DNA of 64,000 bases from Bacteroidales bacterium UBA5349 (GTDB taxonomy: Bacteria; Bacteroidota; Bacteroidia; Bacteroidales; Tenuifilaceae): NCBI GenBank assembly GCA_002410065.1, contig DHQB01000004.1, positions 62,001 through 126,000 on the forward strand, read 5' to 3'. Position numbers and translations under genes: made by a program. The notes under the pieces were generated by a model, which was not told where the DNA came from, did no database searches, and worked only from the letters and a program-made list of their open reading frames with translations. Positions 56,658 through 64,000 of the stretch are shown here, piece by piece. Numbering within the stretch: the stretch's first letter is position 1; each line of letters opens with the position of its first letter.

Positions 56658-57317
56658 ATGAACTCATTTGTAGCTAAGCATAAAGTTTTAATTGTAAAAC
56701 TGATTATCCTTTTAGGATACGGAATTTCGATTCCGGGACTATGGATGATGCGCCATAACCCAGCTGTTTTTGAATTAAGTTGGTTGTTTACAACGTTAAC
56801 GCTTTTACTGGTTTTGCTTTTTCATAAACCATTTACCCTAAAATTTGCATTGGCAATTGTTGTGGTTGGAGTTATTGGGTGGTTGGTTGAAGCCGTTGGT
56901 ACGAATACGGGAGTAATATTTGGTGGTTATACCTATGGCCCATCGCTTGGTCCAAAGATATTTGGAACTCCATTTGCTATGCTAGTAAATTGGATGATAT
57001 CGGTTTACCTCATAACCATGGTTTTACGCTCTAAAATAATCAATGTTTGGCGCATAGCATTTGCTGGAGCGTTTCTTATGGTAATTTATGATATTCTGCT
57101 TGAACCTGTTGCTGTTCGTTTGGAAATGTGGAGCTGGGATACAAGCACACCACCACTACAGAATTACATTGCTTGGTATGTAGTCTCGTTTCCCTTGATT
57201 ATGCTTTTGAGCCGACATGTAAAAAAATCTCAAAATCCTCTAGTATTGGTAGTTTTTATATCGCAATTGGTCTTCTTTGGACTTCTTAATTTAATGATTG
57301 TCTTTCTTAAGATGTAA
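56658..57317 (+). CDS. carotenoid biosynthesis membrane protein, CruF-like
   Basis: 219 residues with about seven hydrophobic helices. Typical of the DUF422/CruF family are WLVEAVGTNTGVIFGGYTYGPSLGPK and YDILLEPVAVRLEMWSWDT. CruF hydrates the psi end of gamma-carotene at the 1',2' position in the inner membrane. It starts 2 bases after the crtD-like gene, so the two are co-transcribed. An alternative general name is carotenoid hydratase or DUF422 protein. Confidence 0.8.
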   Translation: MNSFVAKHKVLIVKLIILLGYGISIPGLWMMRHNPAVFELSWLFTTLTLLLVLLFHKPFTLKFALAIVVVGVIGWLVEAVGTNTGVIFGGYTYGPSLGPKIFGTPFAMLVNWMISVYLITMVLRSKIINVWRIAFAGAFLMVIYDILLEPVAVRLEMWSWDTSTPPLQNYIAWYVVSFPLIMLLSRHVKKSQNPLVLVVFISQLVFFGLLNLMIVFLKM

Positions 57318-57333
57318 TCCTACAACAGAAGTT

Positions 57334-57939
57334 TTAAAGAGTATTGCTATTAATAATCTTGGCGCCTTTGGAGATTAAATCATCTTTGATTTTATCAAAA
57401 TCCGACTCGCTTAATGGGCGTGATGCATCCTCAATTAGTGTAGCATTAAACCCCTCTTTTAGAGCATCGAGCAGGGAGAAGTAAACACAAATATCGGCCG
57501 CCAAACCGCAAAAATAGAGATCATTAGCTTTTAATTCTTTTAAGTAACCAGCTAAACCAGTGCTCTTTAAATGCCCATTATCGTAAAATCCACTGTAGCT
57601 ATCAATCTCAATATTCATCCCTTTTCTAAAAATTGCAGCAATTCGATTAGTCTTTAAATCGCTATGAAAATCAGCTCCCCTAGTATTCTGTACACAGTGG
57701 TTTGGCCAAAGAACTTGCTCTAATCCATTTAATTTGATTGTATCAAATTCCTTTTTACCAGGATGATTACTGGCAAAACTTGCATGGGCTATTGGGTGCC
57801 AATCTAGGGTGGCAACAACCAGATCGAATTTTTCTTGAATGCTATTAATAACAGGCACAATGGCATTACCATTTCTGATTGCCAAAGAGCCACCAGGCAT
57901 AAAATCGTTTTGAACGTCAATTATGATAAGAGTTTTCAT
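57334..57939 (-). CDS. pncA: nicotinamidase
   Basis: 201-residue isochorismatase-fold amidase: the catalytic Asp in IIDVQNDFMPGG, metal ligands in TLDWHP and SFASNHPGK, and the catalytic Cys in CGLAADICV. It converts nicotinamide to nicotinate. It lies 18 bases downstream of pncB in one transcript, giving nicotinamide to nicotinate mononucleotide salvage. Confidence 0.92.
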   Translation of the reverse strand: MKTLIIIDVQNDFMPGGSLAIRNGNAIVPVINSIQEKFDLVVATLDWHPIAHASFASNHPGKKEFDTIKLNGLEQVLWPNHCVQNTRGADFHSDLKTNRIAAIFRKGMNIEIDSYSGFYDNGHLKSTGLAGYLKELKANDLYFCGLAADICVYFSLLDALKEGFNATLIEDASRPLSESDFDKIKDDLISKGAKIINSNTL

Positions 57940-57957
57940 TTGAGCGAGTTATACTAG

Positions 57958-59364
57958 TTACGGGTTTTTATGTAAAGCAATCAGGGAATCTCTTTGATTC
58001 TTTAGCTCTTCGCTAATTCCAACTTTGTAAATATGAGGGTTATTAAACCGCTTATATTCAGCAGGAAGAATATTTAGCCTCTCGCGCGAATATGAAGAAA
58101 TTTCATCCAAGGATAAACTCCCAGTGATTCGCTTGCCGCCCTCCATTACCTTTTGCAGTAGAGGTGTTTTTGCACAGCCCTCAACAATTGTTTTTTTATG
58201 AGGATCGAATGGATGGTATATGACTTTAAGGTTTTTTTGCTCTTTTAGTGCAATTGCATCAATACCAGCAAATTGGCCACTAGGATTAAAAAATCTGTAA
58301 ACTTGCTTTTTGCTTGGCAGGGTAGTTTTACTTATGTTTTCGGAAATTTTTATTCTTGGTTTATCATTTGAGAATGCAAGTTTGTAAACACCATCAAGTG
58401 CGGCATCGGGATAGCCAGTAACAAGGCTGGTGCCCACTCCAAACACATCGATTGGGGCTTCCTGCTCCAAAAGACTTTTAATAATAACTTCATCGAGTTG
58501 ATTTGAAACGGCAATTTTAACCTCGCTTAGCCCAGCATTGTCCAGCATTTTTCTGCTTTTTTTGGCAAGGTAAGCCAAGTCTCCACTATCAAGGCGGATG
58601 CCATTTAGCTTGTGCCCATTCGCCTCCATCTCCTTGCCAACTATTATTGCGTTAGGCACTCCATTCTCTAGGGTATTGTATGTATCAATAAGTAAAACAC
58701 AATCATTTGGATGGGCATTGGCATAATCGCGAAAAGCGGTAATCTCATCATCGTAACTCTGAACAAATGAATGGGCCATGGTTCCTGAGACTGGGATACC
58801 AAAATCGCGACCAGCCCTAACATTGCTTGTAGAATTAAATCCGCCAATATAGGCTGCCCGGCTAGCATGGTAGCCTCCAACGCCCTGTGCACGGCGTAAC
58901 CCAAAATCTATCAGTTGCCTATTGCCGGCAACCTGTCGCATTCTGCTTGCTTTAGTTGCTATAAGTGTCTGAAAATTAAGAATATTGAGTAGTATTGTTT
59001 CAATAATCTGCGCTTCGATAATGTTTCCCTCTACCTGAAGAATTGGACTTGTTGGAAAAACGATTTCGCCCTCAAGGCATGAGTAGATATTACCGGTAAA
59101 CTTAAAATCCTTTAGGTAATCGATGAAATGCTGTTTGAACCCAATATGGCTAAGGAATGATAGATCCTTGGAATCGAATCGAAATGTTTCAAGGATGTTA
59201 AGCAAATTATCTAAACCAGCAAAAACAGCATATCCTCCTTCAAAGGGTAACTTTCTGAAAAAATAATCGAATACTGCCTTTTCGTTATGCCTACCCTTTT
59301 CAAAATAGGCATAGGCCATTGTGAGTTCGTACTGGTCGGTATATGATGCGGTAAAGTCTATCAT
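57958..59364 (-). CDS. pncB: nicotinate phosphoribosyltransferase
   Basis: 468 residues with the type II phosphoribosyltransferase features of the Bacteroidota/archaeal-like form: TDQYELTMAYAYF at the start, FGLRRAQGVGGYHASRAAYIGGF, IRLDSGDLAYL and GVGTSLVTG. It makes nicotinate mononucleotide from nicotinate and PRPP using ATP. With pncA downstream it forms the Preiss-Handler entry to NAD synthesis, which would feed the NADH used by NQR. Confidence 0.92.
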   Translation of the reverse strand: MIDFTASYTDQYELTMAYAYFEKGRHNEKAVFDYFFRKLPFEGGYAVFAGLDNLLNILETFRFDSKDLSFLSHIGFKQHFIDYLKDFKFTGNIYSCLEGEIVFPTSPILQVEGNIIEAQIIETILLNILNFQTLIATKASRMRQVAGNRQLIDFGLRRAQGVGGYHASRAAYIGGFNSTSNVRAGRDFGIPVSGTMAHSFVQSYDDEITAFRDYANAHPNDCVLLIDTYNTLENGVPNAIIVGKEMEANGHKLNGIRLDSGDLAYLAKKSRKMLDNAGLSEVKIAVSNQLDEVIIKSLLEQEAPIDVFGVGTSLVTGYPDAALDGVYKLAFSNDKPRIKISENISKTTLPSKKQVYRFFNPSGQFAGIDAIALKEQKNLKVIYHPFDPHKKTIVEGCAKTPLLQKVMEGGKRITGSLSLDEISSYSRERLNILPAEYKRFNNPHIYKVGISEELKNQRDSLIALHKNP

Positions 59365-59582
59365 TTTAAAGTGGATTTAAGTTGCGTGTGATGCTATGCT
59401 TGAGGTTAAAAAAATTGCATATAATCTATATTAGCTAATTAACTATTTAACTCCAAACCCAAGGACTAATAAAATCAATTTACTAAGATTATTCATAGTT
59501 ATTATTTTAATTAATACCAACTCTTTTGATAGAAACGGTGCTGTAGCCTAATGGTTCAATTAAAACTTAAGAATTATCCAGA

Positions 59583-60365
59583 CTAGTGGATGGTTAAAAT
59601 ATCTCCGGTTTTTACCTGAGGAGTTTTAAAAATCTTGTAAAACTCAGCTAGGGCAGGGGCTGCAGTACAATGCGAAGGATATACATATTTAACATTATTA
59701 GCCTTTAGGTATTCAATAGTCTTCTGTGTTTGCAGGTTATTCTCCTTTAAATGAAAACCTCCCATTATACCTACAATCTTCGATTGGCCTGTTGCTTTCT
59801 TTGCATACTCAAGAGTATTCACAATTCCTGCATGGCCACATCCTGTTATAACAAATATTCCACTATCAACCCTAAATGCTAAAGCGCTATCGTCCATTAC
59901 AAAATCGGGTGTTCCATCGTCAAAGACGAAAGATGTTGTTTTCGATTCGAAATCGGAGATACGGGGTATTTCACCAAGGAAGTATGCGCCACTGAAAATT
60001 TGGTAAGGTTTGGCAGTTGCAAACAGGTTAAACTTGTCTCTAATGCTATCGAAGTTATTCTTTAGGCCAATGTATGAGTCTCCATCCTTTCTATGTCGCT
60101 TGACAAAGCAACCGGGATGGCAAATTAAATTGCCACCATGAATATGATTTAGACCATTGCCATGGTCGAAATGTCCATGACTAAGAACAATTTGATCAAC
60201 ATTTTTTGTGTTCAGATTCATTATCTCGGCATTCCTCAGAAACAAATCGGTTTGACCTGTGTCGAATAGAATCTGCTTACCGTTATAGTCAATAAGATAT
60301 GAAAGGCCATGTTCTGCCAAAGTATTTGGTCCTGGGGTATTATCGACTAAAACTGAGATTTTCAT
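59583..60365 (-). CDS. MBL-fold metallo-hydrolase
   Basis: 260 residues. The metal site is H63-G-H65-F-D67-H68 in SHGHFDHG, with further ligands in CGHAG and SHCTA. The opening MKISVLVDNTPGPNTLAEHGLSYLI matches the group often called dihydropterin (RFA-P synthase-like) metallo-hydrolases. The true substrate is unknown. It stands alone between pncB and the histidine kinase. Confidence 0.82.
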   Translation of the reverse strand: MKISVLVDNTPGPNTLAEHGLSYLIDYNGKQILFDTGQTDLFLRNAEIMNLNTKNVDQIVLSHGHFDHGNGLNHIHGGNLICHPGCFVKRHRKDGDSYIGLKNNFDSIRDKFNLFATAKPYQIFSGAYFLGEIPRISDFESKTTSFVFDDGTPDFVMDDSALAFRVDSGIFVITGCGHAGIVNTLEYAKKATGQSKIVGIMGGFHLKENNLQTQKTIEYLKANNVKYVYPSHCTAAPALAEFYKIFKTPQVKTGDILTIH

Positions 60366-60541
60366 TTTGTGCAGCTAAGTATTTGCTCTTTTATTGAGTT
60401 TAACTCTGTTGTCATTGATGTTATCATGTTCTGCAGTATGTTTGCCTCCCGCAAGGCTTAAAACACAGATTAAAGGGTGAAACTGAATAGTATTCTAATC
60501 AGTCGGAAAGAGGAGTTACCCCCCCGCATTATTATGATTTA

Positions 60542-62110
60542 TTACTTAGTATTTAGATGTTTACTTATCATAGCAAGCAATTCCTCTTTATCTATAGGTT
60601 TTGATATAAAGTCATCACAACCATAGTTTAATGCCAATTCTTTTTCGCACTCATTAGAATATGCTGTTTGTGCAATAATTGGCAAATTTGGGAATACTGA
60701 TTTTATTTTTTCTGTTGCCTTGTATCCATTCATTATAGGCATTTTGAGGTCCATTAGGACTATATCTATATTACTATTCTCCTTACATATTTCAAAAGCT
60801 TCTTCCCCATTCCTAGCATGGATAAGACTATAATTAAAATCCTTACTCTCCGTTAAAATTGCTTCAAGATACAGGTAGTTATCATCCTCATCTTCTGCAA
60901 TTAACACAGTGAAATTCAATTTATTTACAGAAATTTCTGAACCAAAAAAAGGCTCAGGAGATTTTTCAACTAAACCTCGTACTGATTTATAGGGAATTGT
61001 AACATAAAAGGTAGATCCTTTTCCTTTTTCTGACTCTAAAGTAATATCTCCTCCTAATAGTGTAGCATTCTCCTTTGAAATGGACAAGCCAAGACCCAAA
61101 CCTCCGTATTTATGTGATATTTCTTTCTCTTCCTGTGAAAAGCGTTCAAAAATAATGTCGTGATTTTCTGGCGATATCCCTATACCTGTATCTTTAACGT
61201 AAAGAACAAGATTATTTTGAATAATATTATAGCCCATTTCAATAGAACCACTAGATGTATACCGAAATGCATTTTCGAGCAAATTGCTCAATATCTTGTT
61301 GAGTTTTGTTCTATCGGTGATAATGTGACTTTCATTATCGCTTAATTCATTTTTAATATTAAAGTTTATCTTATTTTCTTTAAATTTTAATTTGAAGATA
61401 GAAAACAATTCCATCAAGAATTCATTCAAGCAGAATTGAGTTTCGTTTAGCTTTTCCTGTTTTGTTTCCAAATTTGAAATTTCCAAAATATCATCAATAA
61501 CCCTAAGCAACTGATGACTACTATTTTGAATAATATTTGTGTAATGCCTCCTTTTCTCAAATGATAAATCAGGGTTATCTAATAATCCGGAAAATCCTAT
61601 TATGCCATTCATAGGAGTTCGAATTTCGTGTGACATGTTGTTGAGGAATTCTGTTTTTAATCTGTCACTCTTCTCAGCTTTCTCTTTTGCAATTATAAGT
61701 TCCTGGTTATTTTGTAATAGCTCAGAGTTCTTTTTGTTAATTAGCTCTTTTATCGCCAATTTTTGTTTTATTTCTGCGGGCAGCCATTTATATAATACAA
61801 GAATCAGCACTAATACTCCTGTTACTAATGTTATAAATTTTGGCAAGAAAACATATTGGGGTTTAGTTAGTATATCGAATACATCACTTGAAATGAATCC
61901 TTCTTGAGAGGCGGATCTTAAGCCAAAATATGCTCCTTCAAATATTGTTCTGAATGCATCAATAATTAAAATGAACAGTAAGAGATTCAGTAGTTTATCT
62001 TGCTTTTGATTGAGATTTACTTTTTTTAGATAAAATAAAAAAACATATAACCAGATTGCAACTATTAGTGCATAAGTAATTGGCGTTATGTATCTAAAAA
62101 CTTCACTCAT
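60542..62110 (-). CDS. hybrid sensor histidine kinase with receiver domain
   Basis: 522 residues: three predicted membrane helices (about 11-30, 40-55, 88-108) with little periplasmic sequence, a coiled coil, and a dimerisation domain with H161 in MSHEIRTPMNG. The ATPase domain has N and G boxes (NLLENAFRYT, DTGIGISPEN, GGLGLGLSI). The C-terminal receiver has the expected phospho-acceptor D454 in IVLMDLKMP. No output regulator is adjacent, so phosphotransfer must go to an unlinked protein. The signal sensed is unknown. Confidence 0.9.
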   Translation of the reverse strand: MSEVFRYITPITYALIVAIWLYVFLFYLKKVNLNQKQDKLLNLLLFILIIDAFRTIFEGAYFGLRSASQEGFISSDVFDILTKPQYVFLPKFITLVTGVLVLILVLYKWLPAEIKQKLAIKELINKKNSELLQNNQELIIAKEKAEKSDRLKTEFLNNMSHEIRTPMNGIIGFSGLLDNPDLSFEKRRHYTNIIQNSSHQLLRVIDDILEISNLETKQEKLNETQFCLNEFLMELFSIFKLKFKENKINFNIKNELSDNESHIITDRTKLNKILSNLLENAFRYTSSGSIEMGYNIIQNNLVLYVKDTGIGISPENHDIIFERFSQEEKEISHKYGGLGLGLSISKENATLLGGDITLESEKGKGSTFYVTIPYKSVRGLVEKSPEPFFGSEISVNKLNFTVLIAEDEDDNYLYLEAILTESKDFNYSLIHARNGEEAFEICKENSNIDIVLMDLKMPIMNGYKATEKIKSVFPNLPIIAQTAYSNECEKELALNYGCDDFISKPIDKEELLAMISKHLNTK

Positions 62111-62425
62111 TTTTTTGATCTTAACATATCCATCTGTATTTATAATATTGCATATAAATCAGCTATTTATATTTTTTATTAGAATTAAATCTAACCTAAA
62201 TTTACAAAATAATTTACCATTAAGCAATCCTAATATTGGTGTTAGCTTATCGTAGGTATAAAATAACAATAAGATTGCTTTAAATAACATGTAAATATAC
62301 AAATAATGATGGAAGTTATCACATACCAGTTTTTTTGATATGTGATGAATATATTGGAAGGGATTAGCTAAGGGGCATTAGTTAAGAATGGAACTGTTAT
62401 GCAAATGAATATTGTGTTGATTTTT
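62111..62425. other. non-coding stretch, histidine kinase to XRE gene
   Basis: About 315 AT-rich bases without a gene. It contains an inverted repeat ATCACATA/TATGTGAT (62318-62346) with a 13-base loop and another AAGCAATC/GATTGCTT (62222-62280). Neither is followed by a T-run on the strand of transcription. It probably holds the promoter of the kinase. Confidence 0.45.
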
Positions 62426-62965
62426 TTAAGGTTTTAATATCTTAATAGACATTGGATACCTATAGGGCTGCTTGTTTATTACTTTAATAGTGTTTATTAC
62501 AATTACAATAGTGCTAAAAAAACCGAAAAATACAACTAAGGGTAAACCAATAATTAACATCACTAAAAGCCCCGAAGAGATTAAATAGATCAGCATACTC
62601 AATTGAAAGTTAACAACATCTATAGCATGTTGTCTGATGCCCTGAATTTGATCCTTTTTCCAAACCCATATTATAATGGGGGGTAGGAGCGTAATAAAAA
62701 GACCGCTTAAATGAAGAAGGGGCAACCATATTTTATTCTGCTTAGAATTTTCTTCATCCAAGTCACTCTCCCCAAAGTTTATCAGTTCTTCATAATCAAC
62801 CTCCAAAACCGAGGCAATAGTTTGCAAGGTATACGATCGAGGGTCAACCTCGTCTTTTTCAATTCGCTGGATAGTCCGAACGCTTATATCAGTTTTTGAC
62901 GCAAGTTCTTCTTGGGTCATACCCTTTTTAAGCCTTGCCTCTTTTATAAAATTGCCTATTGTCAT
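62426..62965 (-). CDS. XRE-family regulator fused to a DUF4870-like membrane domain
   Basis: 179 residues: an N-terminal HTH (GNFIKEARLKKGMTQEELASKTDISVRTIQRIE, about 3-58), a short acidic linker, and a membrane domain of about four helices with the DUF4870-like PLLHLSGLFITLLPPIIIWVWKKD and NFQLSMLIYLI. It is a membrane-bound DNA-binding protein of a kind common in Bacteroidota. The signal is unknown. A tandem repeat lies upstream of its promoter. Confidence 0.83.
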   Translation of the reverse strand: MTIGNFIKEARLKKGMTQEELASKTDISVRTIQRIEKDEVDPRSYTLQTIASVLEVDYEELINFGESDLDEENSKQNKIWLPLLHLSGLFITLLPPIIIWVWKKDQIQGIRQHAIDVVNFQLSMLIYLISSGLLVMLIIGLPLVVFFGFFSTIVIVINTIKVINKQPYRYPMSIKILKP

Positions 62966-62983
62966 GGCATTAAGTATTTTTTA

Positions 62984-63015
62984 CAAATATCCTGATTTTG
63001 TAGGGTACAATCCAA
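62984..63015 (-). promoter_or_regulatory. candidate promoter of the XRE gene
   Basis: On the minus strand GATATTTG (62984-62991) differs from TAnnTTTG only in its first base. A TTG (63013-63015) lies 21 bases upstream. The ATG follows about 20 bases later. Confidence 0.4.
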
Positions 63016-63023
63016 CTACTTTT

Positions 63024-63045
63024 ACCTGACATTTACCTGACATTT
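63024..63045. promoter_or_regulatory. tandem 11-base direct repeat upstream of the XRE promoter
   Basis: Two exact adjacent copies of ACCTGACATTT (plus strand; TGTCAGGT on the coding side). The 11-base period puts both on the same face of the helix, immediately upstream of the proposed -33 TTG. This is the position expected for an activator such as a LytTR-type dimer. Confidence 0.5.
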
Positions 63046-63190
63046 AAACGGAATTGGCGGTTGTTTTTTGTTATACATACGGTTTATGTAAGTGGAGTGC
63101 GGGATTTAAAGTGATGAACTTTCAAATCTGCACGGAGCCAATTCGTTTATTCATAGTTTCAATTTTCCGTCAATCGTCAAAGACGAATTG
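63044..63190. repeat. short AATTGGCGGT repeats in a non-coding element
   Basis: AATTGGCGGT occurs at about 63052-63061, a partial inverted copy (GCCAATTCGT) near 63137-63146, and a third direct copy (ACGAATTGGCGGT) near 63183-63195. The stretch to 63245 has no gene and ends near GTTAGCTACAG. Its texture resembles small non-autonomous elements and recombination-site relics common in Bacteroidota. Confidence 0.35.
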
Positions 63191-63245
63191 GCGGTGTTTC
63201 AACAGAGAACTGCGGTTGAATTACCCACTGAAACTCGCATTACAT

Positions 63246-63713
63246 TTACATTTTGTTAGCTACAGTTTTTATCAGTCTGTCAATTCTTCTTTTATTCTCT
63301 TGTTGTAATAAAGATGGATATAAATTCATTAAAATGTTAACTATAATAAAAATCAAGGCAAACAAATAATCTCCATTTATAAATTTAATGATTGGAAAAA
63401 CAATCACGAGAATAAATCCGATTAAATGATTTATTTCTGCAGTAGTCATTTCTTTTCGCAAATCATATAATTCAGATATCTCGATTTTATTTTTCAGTTT
63501 CATTGGATTGAAGAACTTTAAAAAAGTATGTGTTACAATCCATTTAAGAATTCCAAGTCCAATTTTTTTATTGATGTCTTTGCTTTTTATAAAATTCAGA
63601 CTGGATAATTTATCAAAAAGTTTTGTCTTTTTCAAAATTGCACCGATAAACATTCCAACTATCCAAGAAAAAAATGTTATCGAAATACTAAATATTATAT
63701 AAGGAGTAATCAT
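63246..63713 (-). CDS. CrtO-like acyltransferase-family membrane protein
   Basis: 155 residues with about four membrane segments. The C-terminal part (AEINHLIGFILVIVFPII and NILMNLYPSLLQQENKRRI) resembles the family named after staphylococcal glycosyl-4,4'-diaponeurosporenoate acyltransferase CrtO. In Bacteroidota many members are not linked to carotenoids, so the name should not be read as a function. It is about 6 kb from the crtD-like gene, close enough to note but not in its operon. Confidence 0.5.
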   Translation of the reverse strand: MITPYIIFSISITFFSWIVGMFIGAILKKTKLFDKLSSLNFIKSKDINKKIGLGILKWIVTHTFLKFFNPMKLKNKIEISELYDLRKEMTTAEINHLIGFILVIVFPIIKFINGDYLFALIFIIVNILMNLYPSLLQQENKRRIDRLIKTVANKM

Positions 63714-63908
63714 AGTTTATAAATCTTGACTGTTATAGTTTTTAGAATTTTATCGTTCAATTTGTAACTTGTTAGTTTATAGCTCAATTTATTAAAATCT
63801 GTCAAGCTAATCTTCGTTTTGCTGCATGTCATTAAATTGTAGCTTACTAATCAATAGGTATGGATTTTCACTATGCTTTTCTTAAATCATTTGTAAATAT
63901 ACAAAACT

Positions 63909-64000
63909 TTGAGAGCAACTATTAGATCATCTGCTCAGTTTAATTATCACGATGACAATGGGGTAAAAGGTGTTTTTGAAAGACGAATAAAAGAAAAAGG
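63909..64000 (+). CDS. possible start of a gene cut by the right edge
   Basis: A TTG at 63909 opens a stop-free frame of 30 codons (RATIRSSAQFNYHDDNGVKGVFERRIKEK) to the window end. The text looks protein-like and other genes here also use TTG, but the stretch is too short to name and could be chance. Confidence 0.3.
   Translation, partial: MRATIRSSAQFNYHDDNGVKGVFERRIKEK

Noticed and set aside
59365..59582. Search for a tRNA in the gap after pncB
   Set aside because: A phrase resembling a T-loop (GGTTCAATTAA) lacks the acceptor and anticodon stems.
60420..60540. Possible terminator or RNA gene between the kinase and the metallo-hydrolase
   Set aside because: No stable hairpin with a T-run and no tRNA features could be found.

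Overview
The window is a low-GC chromosomal segment of a Bacteroidota bacterium. The evidence is: a type IX secretion (T9SS) plug-like protein and a T9SS cargo with a gliding-type C-terminal domain; a TonB-dependent receptor with a carboxypeptidase-regulatory-like N-terminus; a Na+-translocating NQR operon; OstA-like and SurA-like envelope genes; and several sites resembling the Bacteroidota promoter TTG-N19..23-TAnnTTTG. Start codons lack Shine-Dalgarno sequences and TTG/GTG starts recur. Linked carotenoid, NQR and T9SS genes would fit a Bacteroidales/Marinilabiliales- or Cytophagales-like organism, but the order cannot be fixed from this sequence. No rRNA, tRNA, CRISPR array, phage or intact insertion sequence was recognised.

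Layout. 1-627: start of mnmA, running off the left edge. 872-3170: crtI-crtB carotenoid pair. 3277-5574: nucleoid-associated protein, DUF5063 protein and DEDDy exonuclease. 5587-9438: disturbed region with two 5'-truncated genes meeting head to head (a LuxR-type regulator and a tricorn-protease tail), then a lone DUF4143 ATPase between long non-coding stretches. 9439-15801: PepSY protein, TonB receptor and a very large secreted BNR/sortilin-like protein. 15857-19714: second accessory stretch (small conserved protein and a relic copy of its start, methyltransferase, M14-like peptidase, frameshifted flavodoxin). 19791-22482: Crp regulator, HD hydrolase, hexanucleotide repeat, T9SS plug-like protein. 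22756-28631: complete nqrABCDEF. 28720-35390: cca, thioredoxin, purA, fur-like, spoT. 35429-41848: T9SS cargo, two M16 peptidases, recG. 42101-44747: methyltransferase, ABC ATPase, cobalamin adenosyltransferase, DUF2795 protein. 44779-52208: minus-strand envelope-biogenesis series (OstA-like and three SurA-like proteins) downstream of guaB. 52361-57317: gene with an in-frame stop, recQ, then crtD-like and cruF-like. 57334-59364: pncA-pncB for NAD salvage. 59583-64000: metallo-hydrolase, hybrid histidine kinase, XRE regulator with a tandem-repeat upstream site, a CrtO-like membrane protein and a possible gene start at the right edge.

How the genes work together. crtI/crtB and crtD/cruF look like two parts of one carotenoid pathway about 52 kb apart, with no cyclase visible between them. 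The NQR operon would supply the sodium gradient. The SurA-like trio with the OstA-like protein suggests an outer-membrane protein and LPS assembly locus. I found no clearly new multi-gene defence or biosynthetic system. The most unusual signals are the decayed genes and their junctions, a small hairpin element sitting in a CCTCAA array, the tandem operator-like repeat upstream of the XRE gene, and non-coding inverted-repeat elements in the accessory stretches.
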